DNA of 49,269 nucleotides from Candidatus Obscuribacterales bacterium (GTDB lineage Bacteria; Cyanobacteriota; Cyanobacteriia; RECH01): NCBI GenBank assembly GCA_036703605.1, contig DATNRH010001184.1, positions 1 to 49,269 of the forward strand, read 5' to 3'. Shown piece by piece: positions 40,556 to 49,269 of this stretch (position 1 is its first letter; each line of letters starts with the position of its first letter). The notes under the pieces were generated by a model. It saw only the letters and a program-made list of their open reading frames with translations, ran no database searches and was not told where the DNA came from. The position numbers and the translations under genes were made by a program.

Positions 40556-41545
40556 CTAACTGTTGAGATAATCCGCATCTGCTTCGGGTAGCGATGGGTT
40601 AATGCTAATACCTGAGCCCATCTCAAAACCGGCCGGCGTACCCAAGCGCGGACGGATCTGGCAAGACCAGTGAAGCTGGGGCTCATTAGCTTTATAGCGA
40701 GCGGCGGTCATGATGGCAAAGTTATAGGCGGGATTGTTGAGCTTTTGGTAAAGCTTGAGCAACACCTGCTGGAGAATGTTGGCAAACTGAACAACTTGGT
40801 GGGGAGTGATTGTTCCAAAGTCAGCACTGTGAACCTTGGGCAAAATCATCACCTCAAAGGGCACCTCTGCTGCATAGGGTACAAAGGCGATAAACTCGTC
40901 ATTTTCTGCAATCAGTCGTTGGCGATCGCACAGCTCAAACTCCAGCATATCGCAGTAGGCGCAGCGCCCCCAGTCATCAAAATAGCGTTGGGCTTCATCC
41001 TCTTGCCAGCGATAATGGCGTGGCACGATGGGGGTGCTGATGATCTGGGAGTGGGGATGGCGTAGGGAGGCTCCCGCCGTCTGCCCATGGTTGCGAAAAA
41101 TGATGATGAATAGGTTTTGGGGAATTGCCATCAGCGTTAGATACCGCTGGCGATAGGTTTCTACCACCGTGCTGACGGCCTCCAGAGGCATGGTCTCTAA
41201 GGTTTGATCATGGTGAGGACTTTCAATCACGACCTCGTGATGACCATAGCCAGGCAATTCTAGATAGATACCTGTGAGCGATCGCAGGGGTTTGACATCG
41301 GGCGACAGGGCCGGATACTTGTTAGGAACAACCCTGGTTTGCCAGCCTTCTCCCGTAGCATCCATCAGTTCCAGCAAAATGGGTTCGTCATGGTAGTGGC
41401 AAAAGGGGCAGTGAGCCCGCTCCACATCGTTGGATGGCAGATGACTGGCGATGGGCTGAAAGTCTTGCGGACGCTGACGACGGCTGGGCGCATAAATCAC
41501 CCATTCATGGGTCGCTCGGTTGAGGCGAATGTGGCTATTATTCAT
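40556..41545 (-). CDS. galT: Galactose-1-phosphate uridylyltransferase
   Basis: The 329-residue product has the GalT pattern: HEWVIYAPSRRQRPQDF, zinc-type CPFCHYHDEP, VPNKYPALSP, HHEVVIESPHHD, FRNHGQTAGASLRHPHSQI with the catalytic HPH, and a second zinc site CAYCDMLEFEL. The enzyme moves UMP between UDP-glucose and galactose-1-phosphate; related bacterial forms act as ADP-glucose phosphorylases, so substrate is not fully certain. The ATG at 41545 (MNNSHIRLNRATHEW) was chosen over the longer 41593 frame. No galK or galE is near. Confidence 0.9.
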   Translation of the reverse strand: MNNSHIRLNRATHEWVIYAPSRRQRPQDFQPIASHLPSNDVERAHCPFCHYHDEPILLELMDATGEGWQTRVVPNKYPALSPDVKPLRSLTGIYLELPGYGHHEVVIESPHHDQTLETMPLEAVSTVVETYRQRYLTLMAIPQNLFIIIFRNHGQTAGASLRHPHSQIISTPIVPRHYRWQEDEAQRYFDDWGRCAYCDMLEFELCDRQRLIAENDEFIAFVPYAAEVPFEVMILPKVHSADFGTITPHQVVQFANILQQVLLKLYQKLNNPAYNFAIMTAARYKANEPQLHWSCQIRPRLGTPAGFEMGSGISINPSLPEADADYLNS

Positions 41546-41937
41546 GGGAACGTTTGATGCAACGACTACAAGGAGCGATCGCTCCGTCTGCATCGTTGGG
41601 GGGCTGAACTCGATCGTGGTTTATGTGTTTCCTCAATTATCTAGGCTGTTCTTCCGGAACAGGGACGATCATGACCGAGCCTTAAGATATTGCAACGTCA
41701 GCCTGCTGCGCGAGGTGTAGATCTAAGTGTGGCTCCTGCTACTTGCCAATGCGGTTTCAAATCGTGCTGGGGAAGGGGGTGACCATGCGAAATGGCTTTT
41801 AAATGCATTGAATCCATCAAATGGGAGCATGTGCTATCCGGTCATCCATTGTTATGGTATTGATGCTGGCACAACCATAACCCTAAAGCGTTACGTTCAT
41901 CTTCTATAGTTTGCTTTAACCCTAAGAGACTACATCC
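41546..41937. other. Divergent intergenic region before the secreted repeat protein
   Basis: About 390 bases between divergent genes. It contains a CTGTTC/GAACAG stem near 41650 and AT-rich DNA before the start at 41938 (TCTATAGTTTGC, CTTCTATAG), where the promoter of the repeat protein may lie. Short plus frames (41520-41720, 41727-41909) have no coding character. Confidence 0.4.
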
Positions 41938-43221
41938 ATGACTGTTAAGACTACTCTACTTGCATTCACCCTTGGCACCTTGGGAGCGATCGCGCCAACC
42001 TTGGTAGCCATAGCCGATCCAGTGGTAGAGGCTGAAACCACTGCCGGCACCAACGATAGTTTCGCGACCCGAGAAATGCTGCCCTCCGGTGCCTCCCATG
42101 TGCTCGGTAGCCTAAGTTTTGGTGCTGATTTAGAGGCCTACGACTATCAATTTTCGGGACAACTGTCGCCGGATGAAGCTGATTTCTACACCATTCCAGA
42201 TCTACCCTCCAACCAACCTTTTTACGTATGGATCGATAACACCGCCAGTGGTGTTGATACGGTGCTGGGCGTGTTTGATGGTGAATCTGTCCTCCAAACC
42301 GATGATGATGGTAGCCCTGTTGGTAGTGGGCTAGCTTCTGCTACGGGAGGCACCGTCAGCGCTGACGGCACCATTCGTCTGGGCGTATCAGGCTTCCCTG
42401 ATTTCAACTTCGATGGCATGTACGATGATCCAGGGTTCGGCATGGAACCTATGCCCCCCAGTGATTTCACTCCCCAGGGAGGAGACTACAGCGTCTACGT
42501 GCAGCTAGGCACCAACTCTGTTGCCAATGTGGATGCTGCCAGTGCTGACTATACCTTCACCGAAACTCTGATCCCCGGTGAAGTTGGGATGATTGCCTTG
42601 GATGATCTGCCTGCGGGTGAGCCCTTTGTGGTGTGGATTGACAACAGCGACAGCGGCATTGATACCATGGTGGGCATCTTTGACCCAGCCGGCGATCTCG
42701 TGGATCTCAACGACGATGGTAGCCCCGTGGGTAACGGACTGGGCTCCATCTTGACTGGATTTGTGAGCGATGACGGATCGGTTGATGTGCGAGTCACCCT
42801 GTTTCCCGACTTTGACTTCACAGGCGAATACATGAGCCAAGGGCCAGGAGAGATGCCTCCCTTTGAGCCAGGTCCCCATGGTGTAGAAGGCGAGTATGAG
42901 CTTTACGTGAAATTGGGGATCGATTCTCTCCCCGGTGATATAGATTTCTTGGTCTTCCCAGATTTGACTCCCGGCAGTGAGTTTGTGGCGGAAGTTACAC
43001 TGGCTAATTTTGACCCCGTTTTGGGTTGGTTTGATGATGAGGGACAGTTGATTACGGTGGATGACGATGGCGGAGAGGGTGTCTATCCGCGCATGGTAGG
43101 TACGGTTCCTCCCAGTGGTAGCGTCACGTTGGCGGTAAGCTCTTTCCCTGATTTTGAATTTGACGGTAGTCATCAGGCCGTGAGTGACTATGTCGTGAGG
43201 TTTGAGGCTCCGTCCAACTAG
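41938..43221 (+). CDS. Secreted acidic protein with three PPC-like repeats
   Basis: The 427-residue product starts with a Sec-type signal (MTVKTTLLAFTLGTLGAIAPTLVAIA). Three related units follow (about 45-195, 200-325, 326-425). Each has the elements F-x-x-D/PGE-x-D/DFxxIPDLP, FxxWIDNxxSGxDTxxGxFD, the loop DDDGSPVGxGL and the ending SGFPDFNFDG or VTLFPDFDF. This resembles PPC (pre-peptidase C-terminal) beta-sandwich repeats, with Asp-rich loops that could bind calcium. No protease domain, anchor or PEP-CTERM is present. The role (surface adhesion, matrix or a binding protein) is unknown. A strong terminator follows. Confidence 0.75.
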   Translation: MTVKTTLLAFTLGTLGAIAPTLVAIADPVVEAETTAGTNDSFATREMLPSGASHVLGSLSFGADLEAYDYQFSGQLSPDEADFYTIPDLPSNQPFYVWIDNTASGVDTVLGVFDGESVLQTDDDGSPVGSGLASATGGTVSADGTIRLGVSGFPDFNFDGMYDDPGFGMEPMPPSDFTPQGGDYSVYVQLGTNSVANVDAASADYTFTETLIPGEVGMIALDDLPAGEPFVVWIDNSDSGIDTMVGIFDPAGDLVDLNDDGSPVGNGLGSILTGFVSDDGSVDVRVTLFPDFDFTGEYMSQGPGEMPPFEPGPHGVEGEYELYVKLGIDSLPGDIDFLVFPDLTPGSEFVAEVTLANFDPVLGWFDDEGQLITVDDDGGEGVYPRMVGTVPPSGSVTLAVSSFPDFEFDGSHQAVSDYVVRFEAPSN

Positions 43222-43674
43222 GATCTCCCTAGCATGTTTAACCCAACGGTGATCTTTGTGTAGCGATCGCCGTTGGAGGTCGGTGACTGCACCCGTGCCT
43301 TCTCCTGGTCTAGAACGTTTAAGACAACCTGCTGCTCCCCCACGATGGAGCGATCGCTGGAGCCCGAACCTAGGTTCGGGCTTTTTTTGATGGATGGGGC
43401 CGTCTAGAACGATGACGTGCGAGCAAGGTTCCAATAGATACGGCTCTGAGGTGCCCCGTCTGAGTCAGGGATTTCATCGTTGATGTCCTGATCTCCCATA
43501 CTAGGTCGGGAAGATAGGGATAGACGCTCAGTGGCCTGCGCCGGCGGTGTTGGCTAGACAGAGCAAAATTTTAAGCCAGGGCCACCGTTCGATTCATGGG
43601 GGCTTGGCAGGGCTGGGGATCTAGGCGATCGCCCTTGGGCAGGCGATCCCATGGCATGGAATCAATGATTCACA
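43222..43674. other. Intergenic region with terminator, before the coiled-coil TPR gene
   Basis: Apart from the terminator at 43361-43388, this 450-base gap holds HIP1 octamers near 43263, 43351 and 43626, and no coding frame of its own. Two near-identical short words (GGCGATC, at about 43624 and 43642) lie before the start at 43675. Confidence 0.4.
43361..43388 (+). terminator. Intrinsic terminator behind the PPC-like gene
   Basis: AGCCCGAACC and GGTTCGGGCT form a 10-bp perfect stem over two bases, followed by seven T (43382-43388). It is the strongest terminator in the window and lies 140 bases behind the stop codon. Confidence 0.92.
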
Positions 43675-46272
43675 ATGAGCAGGACGGGGGACACCTTGAA
43701 AAAATTTCATTGGCTAAATCTAGCGGAATATGCATCCTTGGTGGGCTTGGGGGTGGGTACCGTCGCATCGATTGTGTCGCAGCAGATGCTATTTACCTCA
43801 GCGCCACTGTCATTTTTGGTGTTGTTGAATCTTGCCAACCGACGACGTCTAGAGACCATGACCGGCAACGATATGGCGATCGCCATTGCCCAGGTGGATC
43901 AAAAGGTCAACAAGCATTTAGAACTCCTGGATCAACAGGTGCGATCGATGCCGACGGTGGAAGCGGTTGGTCATCTCCGGCAGTCGGTTTTGCGGAAAAA
44001 TCGCGAGGGGTTGGAGCAGGTTGCGAATGGCGTTAAACGAATGCAGCAAGAGATGCAGCGTCGTTTGCAAGCCGTGGAAAAACGCAATGAAACGCTGAAC
44101 TCAGAACAGCTTGTGCAGATTGCTGAACAGTATAGTGCTCTATCGGATTCCCTAGGGCATGTAACAGCCCAAGTCCATCGACTGTCCACGTCAGTGAACA
44201 CAGATGGTGTGGGCAGTGATATTGCTCAGTTGAAATCGGAGGTGGGGCAACTTCAGGCCAATTTACAAAAGCTAGCCGATCAAACCCGTCCGACGCTCAC
44301 CTCGGTGCAAGACCAAGTGAGTCATCTCAATCGCCAGATTCAAAAGCTGCCGCCACCCTTTGACTCTAGCGCCATGAAGGATGAGGTGGGTGAACTGATC
44401 AAAATGGTGTCAGACATGGTGCCCAAACGAGACTGGGGGGCGCTGGTAGCGGAGGTGCAGGCGCTGCACCGTCAGCAGGAAATGCAGGCTCAGGTGGATG
44501 AGGCCATTCGCCAAGATCTAAAATCCATCCATCTGAAGGTTAAGTCGCCAGGTGCGCCGGTGGACGTATCTGCCCTGCGCAAGCAAGTGCAAGACTTGGC
44601 TCAGCGTCTTGATTCAATGCCGCCCCCGGTGGATATTGCGGCCCTATCGAAGACCGTGGAACACTTAGTGGATAGCGTGAAGGGAGCGGTGCAGGATACG
44701 GTGCCGAGGCAAGATTGGTTGACGTTGCAGGCTCGTGTTCAGGTACTTTTGCAGCAACATCAACATCAACAGCAGGTGGCCGACGAGCTGCAGCAGGGGG
44801 TGAAACGTTTGGAGCAACAGCTTCAAGATATGCCTGCAGCTCCCCAAATGCGATCCCATGTGGAGCAAATTCTCCGGCAGCAGCTTCAGGAACTGGGGCA
44901 ACAATTGCACCGCCAACTGCGCCAGCGCCCTTCGTCGCTTCAGTATGTGCCGTCTATGTCTCTCACCAACGGTAACGGTAAGTCCCATGCGCTCACAACC
45001 CACTCAGGGATGGATGGCGAGAGTTTGGATACCTTAGAGCCGGTGCATTCGGAGGAAGAGTTTCAGTTGCGCATTGAGTCCATGCTGCGCCAAGAGTTGG
45101 CGGATATTAATCAGCAACTGCAATCCTTACCCGATGGCTCTGACTATGAGTTTGTGTTTGATCTCGGTCATCCAGAACCGCCCACAACGTCTGCTCAGGT
45201 GACGGAAGCGATCGCCAACAACCGGGCGACCCTAGAAGCGGCCTTGGCCCAGACCCAAGAGCGGCTGATTTTGATTTGGCCTTGGTCGAGCCAGTGCGAC
45301 TTAGATGACGCCATGCTGGCCCAGTTTCGCGCCATGCTGGATCGGGGCTGTCGTTTAGATATGGGCTGGTGTCATTTGGCCGATCGCACGGAGCCTCGGT
45401 TTTTGAGTGTGATTAATCAGCGGTGGTTCATCAATCCTCTAGAACGCGGTACCTTGCACAACACGCTGCAAAAATTCCTCACCCTCAAGCGCCAATATCC
45501 CCAGCATTTTCAGTTTAAAATCTTGGGTACCATTGAAAACTTCTTTGTATCCGATCAACAGTTTGCGGTGTTGGGCATCAAGGATACGCTGATTACCCAA
45601 ACGGCCTTTCCCCATTTAGAACTGAAGTTGCGCACCACCGATTCGCTGGTGATTCAACGCTTGGTTGATCGTTTTGAATCGACGGAACTGGATTCTAACG
45701 ATCTCGATGCCTATTGGAATCGAGCCGTGACCCGCTACGATCTGGGCGATAAGTCCGGGGCCCTAGCTGACTTCGAACATATTCTATGTTTGGCGTCTGA
45801 TGATGCCCTGGCCTATACCTATCGAGCTTCAGTGCGCTATGACTTGGGTGATAAGGCTGGGGCTGCGGCAGACTTGGATGAAGCTCTGAATCTAGAGGCT
45901 AATCAGCCGACGGTCTACTGCAACCGCGGGCTCATTCGGGCAGAGATGGAGGATCATCATGGGGCGATCGCTGACTACAGTGCGGCTATCTGGGCCAAGC
46001 CTGATTTGGCCATCGCCTTCTTCTACCGAGGCTTGAGCTACCAAAAGCTGAATAACGCCACCGCTGCCCTCACGGACTACCACGAAGCGATTCGCCTAGA
46101 CTCCGGTGCAGCGATCGCTTACTACCACCGCGCCATCATGGAGCAGAAATTGGGCGATCGCCTCAGTGCTTTGGCAGATTTTGAGAAGGCTGCCCAGTTG
46201 TTTGCCGCCCGAGGTAGCCAGGCTAATGCCCAGCGGGCCAAAGCCTGTTGGCAAAAGCTGCAGACTTCGTAG
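43675..46272 (+). CDS. Membrane coiled-coil protein with PLD-like domain and C-terminal TPR repeats
   Basis: The 865-residue product begins with two membrane segments (about 15-35, YASLVGLGVGTVASIVSQQ; 39-52, LSFLVLLNL). Residues about 65-480 are a long Gln-rich coiled coil with repeats such as QDLAQRLDSMPPPVDIAAL and QMRSHVEQILRQQLQEL. Residues about 515-670 look like a phospholipase-D-type fold (LILIWPWSSQCDLDD, FKILGTIENFFVSDQQFAVLG) but the HKD catalytic motif is not seen. The C-terminus (about 680-860) has five TPR units (DAYWNRAVTRYDLGDKSGAL and so on). It is probably a scaffold rather than an enzyme. Family resemblance to other cyanobacterial coiled-coil/TPR proteins is an impression only. 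Confidence 0.8.
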   Translation: MSRTGDTLKKFHWLNLAEYASLVGLGVGTVASIVSQQMLFTSAPLSFLVLLNLANRRRLETMTGNDMAIAIAQVDQKVNKHLELLDQQVRSMPTVEAVGHLRQSVLRKNREGLEQVANGVKRMQQEMQRRLQAVEKRNETLNSEQLVQIAEQYSALSDSLGHVTAQVHRLSTSVNTDGVGSDIAQLKSEVGQLQANLQKLADQTRPTLTSVQDQVSHLNRQIQKLPPPFDSSAMKDEVGELIKMVSDMVPKRDWGALVAEVQALHRQQEMQAQVDEAIRQDLKSIHLKVKSPGAPVDVSALRKQVQDLAQRLDSMPPPVDIAALSKTVEHLVDSVKGAVQDTVPRQDWLTLQARVQVLLQQHQHQQQVADELQQGVKRLEQQLQDMPAAPQMRSHVEQILRQQLQELGQQLHRQLRQRPSSLQYVPSMSLTNGNGKSHALTTHSGMDGESLDTLEPVHSEEEFQLRIESMLRQELADINQQLQSLPDGSDYEFVFDLGHPEPPTTSAQVTEAIANNRATLEAALAQTQERLILIWPWSSQCDLDDAMLAQFRAMLDRGCRLDMGWCHLADRTEPRFLSVINQRWFINPLERGTLHNTLQKFLTLKRQYPQHFQFKILGTIENFFVSDQQFAVLGIKDTLITQTAFPHLELKLRTTDSLVIQRLVDRFESTELDSNDLDAYWNRAVTRYDLGDKSGALADFEHILCLASDDALAYTYRASVRYDLGDKAGAAADLDEALNLEANQPTVYCNRGLIRAEMEDHHGAIADYSAAIWAKPDLAIAFFYRGLSYQKLNNATAALTDYHEAIRLDSGAAIAYYHRAIMEQKLGDRLSALADFEKAAQLFAARGSQANAQRAKACWQKLQTS

Positions 46273-46311
46273 CTGCAGAATCCATAGCTGTAGGATCCGT
46301 AACGTGATGCT

Positions 46312-47469
46312 CTAGGGGAGGCGTTGCCAGTCTAGGGTCTGGGCTGACCAGCGTAGGAGATGGATGGGTTCTTGCTGGGGCCAAGTAGGAAGCCCTAGGG
46401 CACGGCGGGGAGCTAGGGTGGCTAGGGCGATCGCCTCGGATGGCTCACATAGACCCTGGCGTACAAGATACTGCACACCGGCCAGCAGGGGTAGAGTTGT
46501 GCCCGAGAGGGTGCCGTCTGCTAATCGGGCCGTGCCTTGAATCACCTCAATCTCTCGACTGTCCCAGGGGTAGCGACCATCGGGCAATCCTAGGGGAGCC
46601 AATGCATCGCTGACGAGAAAGAGACCTTGGGGATAGGGCTGGGGCGATCGCCCGCCGCGCCCTATGCGTAGGAGTAGATCAAGCATGGTGGGAGCCACAT
46701 GCACCCCATCGGCAATCACACCGCAGAAAACCTGGGGATGGGTGAGGGCCGCGCCCAAAAGACCCGGCTGGCGATGATGCAGGCTGGGCATGGCATTGAA
46801 GGCATGGGTGACCATGGAGGCTCCCTGGTCAAAAGCTCGTTTGGCCTGCTCTGCCGTAGCTTGGGAATGCCCTAGACTTACGATCATGCCTTGGTTGACG
46901 AGGGTGGGAATCACCTGCCCACTGGGGTCGAGTTCTGGCGCTAGGGTGATCACCTTGACCAAGGATGTATAGTTGGCGAGGACTTGGGAGACCTGCTCTA
47001 GGGTGAGGGGTTGCAGATGTTCGGCGGGATGGGCACCCCGTTTTTGGGGATTGAGAAACGGCCCCTCTAGGTGAACGCCCAGAATACGTGCGCCGCGATC
47101 GCCCCCTTGGTCACGGAAGGCTGCTAGGGTTGCCAGGGCCCGGTGAATGTTGTCCAGTGAGGTGGTCACCAGGGTGGGCAAAAACGCATCCACGCCTTGC
47201 TGCCAGAGAAAGCTGCAGATCTTGTCTAGGGTCTCTAGGTGAGCGATCGCTAAGTCGGGAAATGCCAGGCCCAGCGCGCCATTGATTTGGAGATCCACCC
47301 CGCCTGGTGAAACCCAGTCGCCGCCTACATCCAGGCTGGCATCATCGGGGGCGATCGCTTCGTCCATGGGCTGGATGCGGGTCAGCCGTCCAGCGGTTAA
47401 GCAAAGTTGGTGAAGTCCGTCGCGGTCGGGTAGGCGAGCGTTGATAATAGTGGAGGATTGGGCAGCCAT
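46312..47469 (-). CDS. nagA: N-acetylglucosamine-6-phosphate deacetylase
   Basis: The 385-residue product is an amidohydrolase of the NagA type: [15 protein letters not shown] (Q-x-N in place of H-x-H, as in the E. coli enzyme with a single metal), [68 protein letters not shown] and catalytic aspartate in [10 protein letters not shown]. It turns GlcNAc-6-P into GlcN-6-P for cell-wall amino-sugar recycling. The ATG at 47469 ([10 protein letters not shown]) is used; a longer frame to 47688 has no family match and would cover purE. The gene diverges from purE with 79 bases between. nagB is absent here. Confidence 0.92.
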   Translation of the reverse strand: MAAQSSTIINARLPDRDGLHQLCLTAGRLTRIQPMDEAIAPDDASLDVGGDWVSPGGVDLQINGALGLAFPDLAIAHLETLDKICSFLWQQGVDAFLPTLVTTSLDNIHRALATLAAFRDQGGDRGARILGVHLEGPFLNPQKRGAHPAEHLQPLTLEQVSQVLANYTSLVKVITLAPELDPSGQVIPTLVNQGMIVSLGHSQATAEQAKRAFDQGASMVTHAFNAMPSLHHRQPGLLGAALTHPQVFCGVIADGVHVAPTMLDLLLRIGRGGRSPQPYPQGLFLVSDALAPLGLPDGRYPWDSREIEVIQGTARLADGTLSGTTLPLLAGVQYLVRQGLCEPSEAIALATLAPRRALGLPTWPQQEPIHLLRWSAQTLDWQRLP

Positions 47470-47548
47470 GGGCAGATATCTAAACGCCGATCTGCTCCAA
47501 TCTTCCCACAGTCGCTTGCCCCGCATGGGGTATCTGGTGTTGAATTCT

Positions 47549-48067
47549 ATGACCCATCCGTTTGTTGGCATCATCATGGGCAGTGACTCCGACCTGCCCA
47601 CTATGCAGGCGGCGATCGCCATCTGTGAAGACTTTGGCGTGCCCCATGAGGTGGCGATCGTCTCGGCCCATCGCACCCCTGAGCGCATGGTGGACTATGC
47701 CCAAACCGCCCACACCCGAGGGCTCAAGGTGATTATTGCAGGAGCCGGTGGCGCAGCCCATCTGCCAGGCATGGTGGCTGCCCTCACGCCCCTGCCGGTG
47801 ATTGGGGTACCGGTGCTCACCCGCACCCTCAACGGTGTCGATTCCCTATACTCCATTGTGCAAATGCCGAGGGGGATTCCGGTGGCCACTGTGGCCATCG
47901 GCAATGCTCAAAATGCTGGCCTGCTGGCGGTGCAAATGTTAGCCAGCCATGACGCTGCGCTGCTGGAAAAGGTGCAACAGTATCGACAAGCTCTACAAAC
48001 CAGCGTCATGGAGAAACAGGCTCAGCTTGATGAGCTAGGATATCAGGCATATTTAAAGGAGATGTAG
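47549..48067 (+). CDS. purE: N5-carboxyaminoimidazole ribonucleotide mutase
   Basis: The 172-residue product has the PurE class I motifs: [32 protein letters not shown] with the catalytic histidine, [50 protein letters not shown] and [11 protein letters not shown]. It rearranges N5-CAIR to CAIR in purine synthesis, together with PurK, which is not in the window. ATG at 47549 (MTHPFVG) gives the family length; the frame is open to 47441. It diverges from nagA. Confidence 0.94.
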   Translation: MTHPFVGIIMGSDSDLPTMQAAIAICEDFGVPHEVAIVSAHRTPERMVDYAQTAHTRGLKVIIAGAGGAAHLPGMVAALTPLPVIGVPVLTRTLNGVDSLYSIVQMPRGIPVATVAIGNAQNAGLLAVQMLASHDAALLEKVQQYRQALQTSVMEKQAQLDELGYQAYLKEM

Positions 48068-48255
48068 AAGACTGGCTTAATCCAACACGATCGGGGATTG
48101 GGGCTAGAACATCTTGGACATAGGAAGATTAGCCGGTAGGAGATAGAAGGTAGGAGGATGACGTCCATCTCACTTAACGCCTAAGATCCTGATGGCTCAG
48201 ACTTTGCCTGCCCTCACCGATCGCCTGTCCATAGCTCATGGAGTAGATTTCAGCG

Positions 48256-49269
48256 GTGGACACAGAACATTTGTCTTACCAACAGCGGCTGCAGCAGTAT
48301 CGAGAACAGTTTACCGAGGCGGTTGCCCAAAATGCCCATCGTGATCCACAGATGCGATCGCGGTTTAATGAGCTGCGTCAAACTTTGGATCTCAACCCTC
48401 TGACGGTGGGTGAGCTGGAGCAGAGTATCATCCAAGACCATCTGTCTGCCGCTGATCCGTCTGGGCTGGGTGATCTAGTGCCTCGCAACACGCCTCAATC
48501 CCCGAGCGATCGCCCTGTGGGATCGGCCGAGGAGCGATCGCCCGATCCCCAAGATACTCCTCCGCCGAGCGATCGCCCCCCGGTTCAGGATAGGCACCCA
48601 TCGCCGAGCGATCGCCCCCCGATGGCTGACACATCTCCCTCTACATCTGGGATGCCAGGGAGTCAATCGCCTGAGGCAGAGGAGCGATCGCAACCGGAGT
48701 CGCCGCCAGAAGAAGACTTTTCCGTAGAACCTACGGATCCTCAACCAGACTGGGTAGAGCGCTATAAAAAAGCCGTGTGGGATGCCACCCAGCGGGCCCT
48801 ACCGATTCGCGATGAGGATCGGCATCATCTAGAGTCTCAGCGGCAGGAGCTTGGCCTCACCCTAGAGGAGGCGGTGCGCTTTGAGGCAGAAGTGATCGAC
48901 CAGGTAAAGCAAGAGGAAGATGAGTATCAACATCGTTGTCAGCAGTATCAGGATGTGGTTAGGGAGGTCTGCGCTGTTGAATGGCCCCCAGGAGCCTATG
49001 CTGAGCACTATCTAAAACAACGACAGCAGGACTTGGGTATCCACGATAAGGATCTGTTGATGCTAACGGAACCGATTGTCAGCGCTGTTCAAACAGAAAC
49101 TCAGCCCCCTCCTTCTGTCCAGCCTGCTGCTGGGGAGGCGAGGGATGGGGAAGAGGCGTCTCCCGAATCGTTGAGCCAAGAGTCGTCTGTTGAGGCGCGA
49201 CAATCCAGTACGGCATCTAGCCATGAGGACGATGGGCAGATGAAGGCTAGTCCCTTGATGCCTTCCGTG
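48256..49269 (+). CDS. Helical-repeat protein with Pro/Ser-rich linker, 5' part (3' end outside window)
   Basis: From GTG at 48256 the frame is open for 338 codons to the window edge; TAG stands three codons upstream, so no longer start exists. Residues about 5-75 hold a helical unit (YQQRLQQYREQFTEAVAQ, RSRFNELRQTLDLNPLTVGEL). Residues about 80-160 are a Pro/Ser/Asp-rich linker, with SPSDRP at residues 83-88 and PSDRPP twice more. About 165-280 carry two more helical units (YKKAVWDATQRALPIRDED, YQHRCQQYQDVVREVCAVEW), each ending in a motif like LGLTLEEAVRFEAEVI or LGIHDKDLLMLTEPIV. These units occur in cyanobacterial multidomain proteins, but I cannot name the family. GGAG lies about 14 bases before the GTG. 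Confidence 0.7.
   Translation, partial: MDTEHLSYQQRLQQYREQFTEAVAQNAHRDPQMRSRFNELRQTLDLNPLTVGELEQSIIQDHLSAADPSGLGDLVPRNTPQSPSDRPVGSAEERSPDPQDTPPPSDRPPVQDRHPSPSDRPPMADTSPSTSGMPGSQSPEAEERSQPESPPEEDFSVEPTDPQPDWVERYKKAVWDATQRALPIRDEDRHHLESQRQELGLTLEEAVRFEAEVIDQVKQEEDEYQHRCQQYQDVVREVCAVEWPPGAYAEHYLKQRQQDLGIHDKDLLMLTEPIVSAVQTETQPPPSVQPAAGEARDGEEASPESLSQESSVEARQSSTASSHEDDGQMKASPLMPSV

Noticed and set aside
42505-43434. 309-residue minus frame opposite the PPC-like gene
   Set aside because: Lies antisense to a gene with signal peptide and repeats; its His/Lys pattern mirrors the Asp-rich repeats of the true frame, and it runs through the terminator.

Overview
The window is cyanobacterial chromosome. 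Direct signs are the very frequent HIP1 octamer GCGATCGC, the ferredoxin-thioredoxin reductase variable chain, a cyanobacterial-type glutamate-cysteine ligase, PGR5, a DHNA-CoA thioesterase of the phylloquinone type, DUF3082 and DUF3352 proteins, a glutamine-riboswitch RNA and an RpaB-type HLR1 box. I cannot name the species; a filamentous or Leptolyngbya-like lineage would fit but is only a guess. I see no rRNA, tRNA, CRISPR array or intact insertion sequence.

Layout. 1-4.2 kb: the 5' part of a B12-binding radical SAM gene (minus), a PadR-like regulator, about 1.4 kb without a convincing gene that holds hairpins and TGACAATTTTGA-type repeats, and a GT-C glycosyltransferase. 4.3-14.5 kb: a PD-(D/E)XK nuclease, a paraslipin/NfeD pair, a membrane PP2C phosphatase, ftrV, a DUF3352 lipoprotein, a TPR protein and a second B12 radical SAM protein. 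14.6-20.4 kb, all minus: an HNH endonuclease that lacks HIP1, gshA, a HAD phosphatase, a MIF-like tautomerase, a flavin reductase, and the thiD-tenA thiamin salvage pair. 20.7-29.3 kb: an EF-G-like GTPase lacking the catalytic histidine, a DHNA-CoA thioesterase, a double-domain SagB-like nitroreductase, and the rsmA-ispE-DUF3082 cluster.

29.3-31.3 kb is the most interesting part. On the minus strand a glutamine riboswitch (glnA/Downstream-peptide class) sits directly before a 42-residue single-membrane-span peptide, with a hairpin over its Shine-Dalgarno sequence and a terminator behind it. Diverging from it is a probable pgr5-psb35-like operon behind an HLR1 box. This places a nitrogen-status switch for an uncharacterised micropeptide beside light-regulated photosynthesis genes.

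32-40 kb: typA, hisH and a 1665-residue sensor histidine kinase with eight PAS domains, a GAF domain carrying the DXCF cysteine pair of blue-absorbing cyanobacteriochromes, and a second, cysteine-rich GAF. 40-49 kb: a small unknown gene, galT, a secreted acidic repeat protein, a coiled-coil/PLD-like/TPR membrane protein, nagA and purE (divergent), and the 5' part of a helical-repeat protein open to the window end.

Many intergenic regions carry short tandem repeats (13-15 bp units), hairpins, and three copies of a palindrome with core GTTAGGCGAAGCCGTAAC. All function calls come from reading motifs by eye; no database search was made.
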